From: JBHHZI01 sp046757965
GTDB taxonomy: Bacteria; Acidobacteriota; Polarisedimenticolia; SMYD01
DNA length: 8,819 nt
Assembly (NCBI GenBank): GCA_046757965.1
Contig: JBHHZI010000134.1
Location: forward strand, 1 to 8,819
Direction: 5' to 3'
The position numbers were made by a program, and so were the translations under genes. The notes under the pieces are model-generated. The model was not told the origin of the DNA, did not search any database, and was given only the letters and a program-made list of their open reading frames with translations. Below, one piece after another: positions 1 through 7,948 of this stretch; position 1 is the first letter of the stretch; every line of letters begins with the position of its first letter.

Positions 1-1
1 C

Positions 2-259
2 GGCATGCAGTCCTTGACCCTGCCCCTGCGCTTTCCGGCCGCGGGCCGCTACCGGATCGTTCTGGACCAGAAGGATCTGGGCGCCGGTGGCGCGCATCTT
101 TCTCTGCACCCGCAGCATCGGGTCGTCATGGACGTCATCGCCGGTCGACCGGACCTCTCCGGCGCCGACGCCGAACTGGCGTCGATGACCACCGTCCGGC
201 GCGCGCCGGCGGCCGTCTCGCCGGCTGGGGTCAGGGCGAAGTCCAGCTCGCCGCGCTGA
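2..259 (+). CDS. Possible 3' end of an unidentified gene (partial at left edge)
   Basis: This frame is open from the left edge to a TGA at 257-259, and most codons end in G or C, as in the certain genes downstream. The encoded stretch contains FPAAGRYRIVLDQKD, a hydrophobic/aromatic pattern like the closing strands of a beta-sandwich domain, followed by an Ala/Pro/Arg/Ser-rich tail. I do not recognise a family. An ATG at 5-7 exists, but if the gene is real it probably starts outside the window. A minus-strand frame (49-351) is also open here but reads as Arg/Pro-rich low complexity. The call rests on codon character alone and could be wrong. Confidence 0.3.
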   Translation, partial: GMQSLTLPLRFPAAGRYRIVLDQKDLGAGGAHLSLHPQHRVVMDVIAGRPDLSGADAELASMTTVRRAPAAVSPAGVRAKSSSPR

Positions 260-365
260 TCGATCCGCGGCTGGCGTCGAGGCGTCGTCCCACCCGCCAC
301 CGTGGTCCGCCTTCCCGGCGTCCTGAGGCTCACCGGGCCAGCCAACGGCAATCATCCGACCGCCT
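260..365. other. Intergenic spacer without recognised features
   Basis: This is GC-rich spacer between the putative upstream gene end and the promoter of the DUF1326 gene. A GTG at 302 is in frame with the DUF1326 gene, but the residues it would add are Arg/Pro-rich and unlike the family, so this is treated as non-coding. No terminator-like hairpin was found by eye. Confidence 0.4.
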
Positions 366-394
366 TTGACAGGCGCGACGAACGCGTCCATACT
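366..394 (+). promoter_or_regulatory. Sigma70-type promoter for the DUF1326-DUF2182 operon
   Basis: A perfect -35 hexamer TTGACA (366-371) is followed by a 17-base spacer and CATACT (389-394), one base from TATACT and two from the TATAAT consensus. Transcription would begin near 401, leaving a leader of about 12 bases before the ATG at 413. This location argues against the upstream GTG (302) as the start of the DUF1326 gene, because that codon would lie outside the transcript. Confidence 0.65.
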
Positions 395-412
395 CCCCGA
401 CCGGATCGACGC

Positions 413-1045
413 ATGGGTGGTGAGACGGCCAGAGAGAGTTCGTGGCAGGCCCGGGGCCTGCTGTTCGAGAACTGCAGCTGCCAGGCGGTCTGTCCCGGCC
501 ACGTTCACTTCGATCAGCTCTGCACCCACGATCGCTGTCTGGGGTACTGGGCGATGCGCGTCGACGAGGGCAGGTGGCGCGATGTGTCCCTCGACGGCCT
601 GACGGCGGTGGTGGCGTATGACACACCACGCCACATGATCGAAGGCGACTGGACCGAACGACTGGTCATCGACGCAGCCGCCAGCTCAGCCCAGCGACAG
701 GCGCTGGAGACCATCCTCATGGGCCGGGCGGGCGGGCCGTGGGCCGTGCTGGCGCGCTTCACCGGGCGCTGGCTGGAGACGCTCTATCGGCCCGTTCGCA
801 TCGTCTCGACGGCGGACAGCCGCGCCGTCTCCATCGAGGGCCTGCTCGACGCACGCATCGCGGCGATCCGGGGACGGGACCGGTCACGACGCGTGACCTT
901 CGAGAACATGTTCAACCAGATTCACGCCCCGTCCCAGGTCATTGCCACCGGCGAGACCACCTACGACGACGGCACCATCGTGGTCAGGAACGACGGCACT
1001 CACGCGCTCTGGTCGCAGTTCGACTGGTCGGTCTCGGGAGACTGA
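413..1045 (+). CDS. DUF1326 domain-containing protein
   Basis: A 210-residue soluble protein of the DUF1326 family; its molecular function is not known. The N-terminus carries the family signature: an aromatic/Arg strand, then FENCSCQAVCPGH (residues 18-30), with Cys21, Cys23, Cys27, Cys37 and Cys42 and His30, His32 and His39 clustered in a way that suggests metal or redox chemistry (inference). A DEGRW segment and the DGLTAVVAYD strand (residues 51-70) follow, and the C-terminal half has the IEGLLDARIAAIRG region. There is no signal peptide. The ATG at 413 was chosen over an in-frame GTG at 302 because it matches the family's usual N-terminus and sits just downstream of a strong promoter. 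The Shine-Dalgarno match is weak (CGGA, about 8 bases upstream). The DUF2182 gene begins six bases after the stop, so the two are almost certainly cotranscribed. Confidence 0.88.
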   Translation: MGGETARESSWQARGLLFENCSCQAVCPGHVHFDQLCTHDRCLGYWAMRVDEGRWRDVSLDGLTAVVAYDTPRHMIEGDWTERLVIDAAASSAQRQALETILMGRAGGPWAVLARFTGRWLETLYRPVRIVSTADSRAVSIEGLLDARIAAIRGRDRSRRVTFENMFNQIHAPSQVIATGETTYDDGTIVVRNDGTHALWSQFDWSVSGD

Positions 1046-1051
1046 CCGCCG

Positions 1052-1822
1052 GTGCCGACCCCGCCCTCTCTCCGCGCGGTCGTCGTCACCGACCGCGCCG
1101 TGACCGCTGCGGCGGTGTCGTTGCTGGCCCTCCTGGCGTGGTTTCTGCTCGCCTCGACGGCGGCCGGCGCGCCGCCGTGGCACGACGCCCTGACAGGAGG
1201 CCACGCCCCGGACGGCTTCGTCGCGGCCGTGCTGGCCGGGCTGGCCATGTGGGTGCTGATGATGGTGGCCATGATGCTGCCGGCGGCGCTGCCGTGGATC
1301 GTGATGATCGCCCGGCTCTCCCGCTCCCGGCAGCGGTCGCACGCCCCCGTGGTGCGCGCCGGGCTGTTCACCGGCGGCTATCTGGCCATCTGGATCGCCT
1401 TCTCCCTGGCCGCCGCCGTGCTGCAGGCCGGCCTGCACCGTCTCGCTCTCCTCGACCCGACGCGGCTGCAGACCGGCCGCCTCCTCGGCGCCGGCGTGCT
1501 CATCGGGGCCGGCCTGTTCCAGCTCTCGCCGCTGAAGGACGCCTGCCTGGCCCACTGCCGCTCGCCGCTGACCTACTTCCTGGCGCGCTGGCGGGACGGA
1601 CCGGCGGGAGCCTTCGGCATGGGCTGGCGCCACGGAGGCTGGTGCCTGGGCTGCTGCTGGGCGCTGATGATCGTCTCGTTCGCCCTGGGCGTCATGAACC
1701 TGCTGTGGATGGCCGGGCTGACCCTGTTCCTGATCATCGAGAAGAACGCACCCGGCGGCGTCCTGGTGGGGCAGCTCGCCGGTTGCGGCCTCGTGGTGTG
1801 GGGAGTGGGCTGGCTGGTCTGA
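1052..1822 (+). CDS. DUF2182 family integral membrane protein, predicted metal-binding (COG5486-like)
   Basis: A 256-residue multi-pass inner-membrane protein. Hydrophobic segments lie roughly at residues 18-38, 55-88, 104-126, 143-158, 196-229 and 236-255. Family marks are the Met-rich helix ending MMVAMMLP (70-77), the loop LSPLKDACLAHCRSP (158-172) with Cys165 and Cys169, the GWCLGCCWALM helix (196-206) with Cys198, Cys201 and Cys202, and GVMNLLWM followed by Glu230-Lys231. Met, Cys and His residues placed in and next to membrane helices fit the family's description as a predicted metal-binding membrane protein; the actual substrate is unknown. It starts at GTG 1052, six bases after the DUF1326 stop, with GGGAG about 11 bases upstream, so translational coupling is likely. 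DUF1326 and DUF2182 genes recur as neighbours in many bacteria, which supports a shared pathway. Confidence 0.88.
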   Translation: MPTPPSLRAVVVTDRAVTAAAVSLLALLAWFLLASTAAGAPPWHDALTGGHAPDGFVAAVLAGLAMWVLMMVAMMLPAALPWIVMIARLSRSRQRSHAPVVRAGLFTGGYLAIWIAFSLAAAVLQAGLHRLALLDPTRLQTGRLLGAGVLIGAGLFQLSPLKDACLAHCRSPLTYFLARWRDGPAGAFGMGWRHGGWCLGCCWALMIVSFALGVMNLLWMAGLTLFLIIEKNAPGGVLVGQLAGCGLVVWGVGWLV

Positions 1823-1840
1823 CCGGGTCGTCCTTAAGGG

Positions 1841-1868
1841 TGGATCCGTCCCGAGACGGACCTATACT
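1841..1868 (+). promoter_or_regulatory. Candidate promoter for the diguanylate cyclase gene
   Basis: TATACT at 1863-1868 is a good -10 match. The best -35 partner at suitable spacing is TGGATC (1841-1846, 16-base spacer), which is poor, so this promoter would be weak or activator-dependent. The inverted repeat at 1845-1860 fills the spacer, where a bound repressor would block polymerase. The predicted leader is about 45 bases, ending in GGGGGAAAGCC before the ATG at 1919. Confidence 0.4.
1845..1860. repeat. Perfect inverted repeat between DUF2182 and the cyclase gene
   Basis: TCCGTC (1845-1850) and GACGGA (1855-1860) form a six-base-pair stem with a four-base loop. It lies 22 bases after the DUF2182 stop and immediately upstream of a TATACT box. 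No T-run follows, so an intrinsic terminator is less likely than an operator site or a chance repeat. Confidence 0.35.
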
Positions 1869-1918
1869 CCCATCAAGGACCTGGCGGCGAGGCCGGTCGG
1901 CCTTCCCGGGGGAAAGCC

Positions 1919-3145
1919 ATGAGTCATGATGTCGGAGCCGCTCGCTCGACGTGGAACCCGGAACTGGTGGAGCAGCTCCACCGTCTGGTGTTCGCGGGCG
2001 CTCCCGGTGACCCGGCCCGGCTGGCTCCGGATCTGTCCGCGCTGCAGGAGCGCTTCGGGCCGGCGACACACAGCGAACTGCTTGCCCTGCTGTGCAACCT
2101 GCGATTCGCTCCCGACGAGGCCGCCGGCCACTGGGACGGCATCGTCGCCCTAGCCGCCTCCATGAGGGCGCGCCTGGGCGAGCCGGTCAGCCTGCCGGTG
2201 GCCGTGGTGAGCTACTTCGTGGAGGTCAACCGCCAGATCGAGCATCCGGTCCTGGTCGAGCTGAAGGTGCTCGAGAAGACCCGGGCTTCCGTCTACCGGG
2301 ACGAGCTGACCGGGCTGTACAACTATCGCTACTTCCAGGAATTCCTGCAGCGGGAGGTGCGGCGCGGCGAGCGCTTCCATCCCCCGCTGTCCCTGGCGAT
2401 GGTCGACATCGACGACTTCAAGCAGTTCAACGACCAGCACGGCCACGAGGCCGGGAACACCGCCCTGGCAACCATCGCCACGGTTCTGGATGACTGCCTG
2501 CGCAAGGTCGATGTCGCCGCACGCTACGGCGGCGAGGAGTTCGCCCTCGTGCTGCCGTCCACCACCAAGGAGAGCGCCTACCGCGTCTGCGAGCGGGCAC
2601 GGGACGCCATCGACTCCCGCGCCTTCCGCGTTGGCGAGGAAGAGACCGCGGACCTGACGGTCAGCATCGGGGTCGCGACCTTCCCTGCCGATGCCCGCGC
2701 CGCCGGCGAGCTCGTTCGCCGCGCCGACAGCGCCATGTACGCGGCCAAGGCCCGGGGCAAGAACTGCGTGCGGCTCTACGGGCAGGATCGCCGCTCCTAC
2801 CGGCGCATCCCGGCCACGCTCCGCGGCAAGTTCTGCGTGCTAGCGGCGGAATACCACGCGCTCACCACCGTGAACCTGAGCGAGGGGGGCCTGCGGTTCC
2901 GGGTCGACCGGCAGATCCCCGCCGGCACGCTGCTCGACATCGTCCTCGTCCTTCCAGGGTCCGGCCGGGAAGTGTCCTTCTCCGGCCGTGTCGTGCGCGT
3001 CACCATGCTCGGCGAGCAGTTCGAGGCGGCGGTGAAGATCGTGGACATCTCGGGCGGGGATCACGCGGTTCTTTCCGGGGCCATCGACGAGATCTCCGAC
3101 GAGAGACCGGCCTCGCCCGACTCTCGTGACGCCCTCCTCTCCTGA
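1919..3145 (+). CDS. Diguanylate cyclase (GGDEF) with C-terminal PilZ domain
   Basis: A 408-residue cytoplasmic protein predicted to make cyclic di-GMP from two GTP. Residues 1-120 are a mostly helical N-terminal region I do not recognise; no membrane segment or signal peptide is visible. The GGDEF domain covers about 127-290, opening with DELTGLYNYRYF (128-139). The metal/substrate loop MVDIDDFKQFND (161-172) is intact, and the active-site signature is GGEEF (204-208). An RxxD inhibitory site (RKVD, 195-198) lies exactly five residues before it, so product inhibition is expected. The PilZ domain (about 291-392) has both c-di-GMP-binding motifs, RRSYR (291-295) and NLSEGG (319-324). One chain can therefore synthesise the messenger and bind it at two sites. 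The ATG at 1919 has a G-rich ribosome binding site just upstream. It appears to be transcribed alone. Confidence 0.92.
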   Translation: MSHDVGAARSTWNPELVEQLHRLVFAGAPGDPARLAPDLSALQERFGPATHSELLALLCNLRFAPDEAAGHWDGIVALAASMRARLGEPVSLPVAVVSYFVEVNRQIEHPVLVELKVLEKTRASVYRDELTGLYNYRYFQEFLQREVRRGERFHPPLSLAMVDIDDFKQFNDQHGHEAGNTALATIATVLDDCLRKVDVAARYGGEEFALVLPSTTKESAYRVCERARDAIDSRAFRVGEEETADLTVSIGVATFPADARAAGELVRRADSAMYAAKARGKNCVRLYGQDRRSYRRIPATLRGKFCVLAAEYHALTTVNLSEGGLRFRVDRQIPAGTLLDIVLVLPGSGREVSFSGRVVRVTMLGEQFEAAVKIVDISGGDHAVLSGAIDEISDERPASPDSRDALLS

Positions 3146-3160
3146 GGTTTTCCGACCCGT

Positions 3161-3166
3161 TATAAT
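3161..3166 (+). promoter_or_regulatory. Perfect -10 box upstream of the prolyl oligopeptidase gene
   Basis: TATAAT at 3161-3166 stands out in very GC-rich DNA 16 bases after the cyclase stop codon. No convincing -35 hexamer is present 16-18 bases upstream, where the cyclase gene ends, so the promoter may depend on an activator. Initiation near 3173 would give a leader of about 98 bases that contains a palindrome (3208-3223) and two Shine-Dalgarno-like runs. Confidence 0.5.
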
Positions 3167-3207
3167 GCGGCCGTCCGGATCCGCACGCGTGGTGGCCCCG
3201 CTCCGGC

Positions 3208-3223
3208 GCGGGCAGGTGCCCGC
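3208..3223. repeat. Palindrome in the peptidase leader
   Basis: GCGGGCA (3208-3214) and TGCCCGC (3217-3223) are perfect seven-base arms separated by GG. A two-base loop is too tight for an RNA hairpin unless the inner pair opens, so a dyad protein-binding site is equally possible. It lies about 48 bases upstream of the start codon. Confidence 0.4.
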
Positions 3224-3258
3224 CTCGACGCGGTATCTGCAGGAGAGGTGCACTGCCG

Positions 3259-3265
3259 AGGAGGT
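3259..3265 (+). promoter_or_regulatory. Optimal ribosome binding site of the peptidase gene
   Basis: AGGAGGT matches the 16S anti-Shine-Dalgarno sequence fully and sits five bases before the ATG at 3271. It decides the start codon and predicts strong translation. A second purine-rich run, AGGAGAGGTG at 3241-3250, lies just upstream with no start codon at a suitable distance. Confidence 0.75.
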
Positions 3266-3270
3266 CCACC

Positions 3271-5409
<2,139 letters not shown>

Positions 5410-5446
5410 CGATTCCCGGCGTCCGGTCGATGTCGTCAGCAACAGG

Positions 5447-5481
5447 CCCGAGCCGGCGGCCCCCGGGAGAGACCGGCCGGG
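5447..5481. terminator. Possible bidirectional terminator between convergent genes
   Basis: CCCGAGCCGG (5447-5456) pairs with CCGGCCGGG (5473-5481) to form nine base pairs with one bulged A and a 16-base loop. It lies in the 127-base gap between two convergent genes, the usual place for a shared terminator. No T-tract follows on either side, so it is at best a weak intrinsic terminator or a transcript-end stabiliser. Confidence 0.3.
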
Positions 5482-5521
5482 TACCGCACGGCGACCGCTG
5501 AGCCGAGCATTGGTTTAGACT

Positions 5522-5551
5522 TCATGGGCGGCACTTTCATAGGCGGCACTC
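5522..5551. repeat. 15-bp tandem duplication over the stop codon of the HNH gene
   Basis: TCATGGGCGGCACT (5522-5535) recurs as TCATAGGCGGCACT (5537-5550), a period of 15 bases with one mismatch. On the minus strand this duplicates the last codons and the TGA in frame: the protein ends ECRL-stop, and the next five codons would read KCRP-stop. The copy is silent as long as the first TGA is obeyed. Confidence 0.7.
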
Positions 5552-7816
5552 GTTGCGAAAGAAGCGGCCGACCGGTGGCGAGCCGAGCCGCCAGACCAGT
5601 CCCAGGGGCGCCACGCCGCGCACCGCGGCCCGCGAGCCGTGCTCGCCCTGCTGATGGTGGAAGCGGCATAGACAGACCTGATTGTCGTCGCTCTTCCGGT
5701 CCCCGCCGTGCGACCGGTAGACGATGTGGTGGCTTTCCAGATGACGGCGTGAGGTGCACCCCGGTGCCGCGCACCGCCAGCCGTCGCGTTCGTAGATGCG
5801 CCGGGCAGAGCGCCACGGCACCGAACGGGGTTCGTCCCAGGTGGTGATGTAATCCTCCAGAAGGGCCAGCAGACCGACCCACGGCGGCACCCGTCCGGTG
5901 CGCCGGGCCACCCTCCGTCCCACCCCGACCGCCACCGATTCCCCGGCCGCCATCGACTCGTCCGCCGGCAGGACTCCAGCCACCGCGGCCGCCGCTGCGG
6001 AAAACAACCGTGCAGCCGCCCCGTCGCCGCTGACGGCCTGTTCGATCCGCCGGCGCCGCGCCTCGACCACAGCCAGGAAATCCACCGCCAGGTCGGAGGG
6101 CAGCGAGAACCGCACGTTCCGGGTCGCCGAAGCAGCCCCACAGCGCCGCCCCGCGGCGTGCAGACGGGCCTGCGTGTCGCCGGGAGCCCGCCGCAGCGAG
6201 GCATACCACTCGGCGGCGGTCGGGGGGTGTACCGCGTCTCCCCTCTCGGCTCCGGACTCTTGCCGGCTTCGGAGCCGGATCTCGTCACGCAAGCGCTTCA
6301 GGGTGACCTCGCCGGCATGCTGAATCCAGGCCCGTTCGGCGTCCGCGCCCAGATGCCGACCATCCCGTCGCCAGAACCGCAGCAGCAGCAGCGCCGACTG
6401 GAAGCGCACCCGCCCCTCCTCATACGCCCGGCGCAGGTCCGGATGTTCGGCCACACTCCGGGCCACCGCCACGCGGTCCCGCGCCGTCGTGCGGCTCAGG
6501 CCAAGACGCTCCTCGGCGTAATGCTCCACGCCGGTGAAATCGAGGGCATGGAAGACCCGGGCCGTCCCCAGGAGCATCAAGATCCGCGCCAGTTCTCGCT
6601 GCAGCCCGTCCTCCAGATCTACAAAGGCGGTGAGTTGGCGTTGCAGCTCCTCCGCCCCCCCGGAACCCGCGACAGAAAGCAGGTTATCGACATCCGCTAG
6701 GAGGCGGATGGTGCGTCGTTCCTCGGCTCGCGGACCCGCCGGGAGGTGACTCCAGGCGCCGGTCGAGTCATACACCTGCGCCTCGATCTCGCTGCCCCTT
6801 GCGGTCCGCGGCCGGGATGGCCGCACGAAACCGTCCAGGTCGACCGGCTCGCGGCCGGCCTGAGCCTCGGCAACCAGCGCCTCGACCAGCGACGCCAGCG
6901 GCTGGGGGCTCCCGCAGACCGCAGAATGGAGATCTCGCGTGTCCTCGATCAGGTCGCCGACCGAGGCCGGCATCGCCATGCCGAGAGTGCATCGCCCCGT
7001 CCCGGGCGCCGCCATCGCGGTGCCACCGCGCGAGGCGTCATCGACCCGGACCGTCTCCGCGTGCCCCGCTGTCCGGCTGTCGGACCGGGCCGCGCCCGCT
7101 CCGCCAGGCGTGGCGCGGTCGACCCGGGTCGACTCCGCATCGCCCGGCGACGCGCCATTGACCCGCACGGCATTCCCACTGCCGGACGCCCTGGGCGTGC
7201 CGGCGGACATCTGCGGCCCGCCCATGCCGGGCGGCGATTGCCAGCCCTGCGCGCGCGCCGCGCGAATTCCTTCCTTCAGAGTGCGCACCGACACCTGCCG
7301 AGACCACACAATCCACGCCTCTACCGTGTCTGCCGTCACGAATCGCGCCAGCGCCATCGCCGCCACCTGGCCGAGGGGATGTCCACCATCGGCGCCCGTG
7401 ACCGCCCCTTCGAGCGCCGGCAAGCGCTGCAGGGCCGCGCCCAGGACCGCGCGGTCGCGCAGCCAGCGGCCAGACCGCGCCAGCACCTCCCGAGCGTGGT
7501 CGTCCACCCGCGCGTAACCGAAATGGCACCACCCCTCGGCCCACAGCCAGCCGCGCGCGGCTCGGGCGAGGCCGGGCAGCAGCCTGGTCAGCGCCTCCTT
7601 GATGGCCAGGGCCAGACCATCGTAGGTGCAGGTTGTGAGGTCCGGCGGCGTGAAGACGACCGGGGACGGCTTCGACGCCAACGGCGGCATCGAACGCAGG
7701 CGGCCACGTCGGTCACCCGATCCCGTCCGCCCTCCCCCACAGGAGACGGCGGACAACGACCGGCGGCCCCGGTCGACGCCGGCGGTGGACTGGGAACTTG
7801 TTGTCTCGAATTCCAT
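5537..7816 (-). CDS. Large HNH endonuclease-domain protein with duplicated DUF222-like helical domain
   Basis: A 759-residue protein of the DUF222/13E12-like HNH group, whose biological role is unsettled. Residues 1-55 are Ser/Gly/Arg-rich. A helical domain at about 95-187 is followed by a low-complexity linker (190-275) holding four 13-residue repeats (217-268). Residues 285-400 are less clear. A second, better-conserved copy of the helical domain lies at about 424-516, including HYAEERLGLSRTTARDRVA. The C-terminal HNH nuclease (about 675-725) reads ERDGWRCAAPGC with Cys682 and Cys687, then SHH (His696, His697), DDN (Asn712) and CRFHH (His720, His721), so the metal-binding and catalytic residues are kept. 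The ATG at 7816 has GAGAGGT about five bases upstream. Base composition matches the neighbours. It is a lone gene beside insertion-sequence remnants, which suggests a mobile or accessory origin (inference). Confidence 0.85.
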   Translation of the reverse strand: MEFETTSSQSTAGVDRGRRSLSAVSCGGGRTGSGDRRGRLRSMPPLASKPSPVVFTPPDLTTCTYDGLALAIKEALTRLLPGLARAARGWLWAEGWCHFGYARVDDHAREVLARSGRWLRDRAVLGAALQRLPALEGAVTGADGGHPLGQVAAMALARFVTADTVEAWIVWSRQVSVRTLKEGIRAARAQGWQSPPGMGGPQMSAGTPRASGSGNAVRVNGASPGDAESTRVDRATPGGAGAARSDSRTAGHAETVRVDDASRGGTAMAAPGTGRCTLGMAMPASVGDLIEDTRDLHSAVCGSPQPLASLVEALVAEAQAGREPVDLDGFVRPSRPRTARGSEIEAQVYDSTGAWSHLPAGPRAEERRTIRLLADVDNLLSVAGSGGAEELQRQLTAFVDLEDGLQRELARILMLLGTARVFHALDFTGVEHYAEERLGLSRTTARDRVAVARSVAEHPDLRRAYEEGRVRFQSALLLLRFWRRDGRHLGADAERAWIQHAGEVTLKRLRDEIRLRSRQESGAERGDAVHPPTAAEWYASLRRAPGDTQARLHAAGRRCGAASATRNVRFSLPSDLAVDFLAVVEARRRRIEQAVSGDGAAARLFSAAAAAVAGVLPADESMAAGESVAVGVGRRVARRTGRVPPWVGLLALLEDYITTWDEPRSVPWRSARRIYERDGWRCAAPGCTSRRHLESHHIVYRSHGGDRKSDDNQVCLCRFHHQQGEHGSRAAVRGVAPLGLVWRLGSPPVGRFFRNECRL
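7013..7168 (-). repeat. Four tandem 39-bp (13-residue) coding repeats in the HNH protein linker
   Basis: Residues 217-268 divide exactly into four 13-residue units: VRVNGASPGDAES, TRVDRATPGGAGA, ARSDSRTAGHAET and VRVDDASRGGTAM. The shared pattern is x-Arg-(Val/Ser)-(Asp/Asn), a Ser/Thr near the middle, then Gly two residues later. The units lie in the linker between the two helical-domain copies and are divergent, so the expansion is probably not recent. Confidence 0.65.
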
Positions 7817-7843
7817 GCCGACCTCTCAGAGGAGGCAGTCGGC
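7817..7843 (-). promoter_or_regulatory. Stem-loop enclosing the ribosome binding site of the HNH gene
   Basis: Read on the minus strand, GCCGAC and GTCGGC form a perfect six-base-pair stem whose 3' arm ends directly at the ATG. The Shine-Dalgarno sequence GAGAGGT lies in the 3' half of the hairpin, where CTC on the other side can also pair with its GAG. In the mRNA the ribosome binding site would be partly sequestered, predicting low or regulated translation. No ligand-binding riboswitch fold was recognised. Confidence 0.45.
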
Positions 7844-7855
7844 AAGCAGAAGGTC

Positions 7856-7897
7856 TCAGCATCAGCATCAGCATCAGCATCAGCATCAGCATCAGCA
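7856..7897. repeat. Hexanucleotide microsatellite (TCAGCA)7
   Basis: Seven perfect head-to-tail copies of TCAGCA (TGCTGA on the minus strand) cover 42 bases. They begin 40 bases upstream of the HNH gene start and lie between its candidate promoter (7920-7948) and its ribosome binding site, so they would be transcribed as part of the leader. Perfect identity among the copies implies recent slippage or active maintenance. Confidence 0.95.
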
Positions 7898-7919
7898 ATC
7901 AACCAGCGATGCAACCCGT

Positions 7920-7948
7920 ACCATATACGAATAAAACACGAAAGTCAA
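7920..7948 (-). promoter_or_regulatory. Candidate promoter of the HNH gene
   Basis: On the minus strand TTGACT (7948-7943) is one base from the -35 consensus, and TATGGT (7925-7920) lies after a 17-base spacer, four of six bases matching the -10 consensus. Initiation near 7913 gives a leader of about 97 bases that includes the microsatellite and the stem-loop at the ribosome binding site. The -35 overlaps a small palindrome, AAGTC-AA-GACTT (7942-7953), that could bind a regulator. Confidence 0.45.

Noticed and set aside
49..351. A 100-codon minus-strand open frame at the left end
   Set aside because: It is Arg/Pro/Thr-rich with no motif, and the opposite strand has better codon character.
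739..1929. A 396-codon + strand open frame across the DUF1326 and DUF2182 genes
   Set aside because: Its translation is Arg/Pro/Gly/Ala-rich low complexity, it overlaps two recognisable families in another frame, and it is the typical out-of-frame shadow of GC-rich coding DNA.
7856..7897. CRISPR array
   Set aside because: The units are six-base head-to-tail copies without spacers, so this is a microsatellite.
7588..7914. Minus-strand frame beginning MHRWLIADADADADAD at the microsatellite
   Set aside because: The Asp-Ala run is only a translation of the hexanucleotide repeat, the rest is Arg/Pro/Ser-rich, and it overlaps the start of the HNH gene in a different frame.
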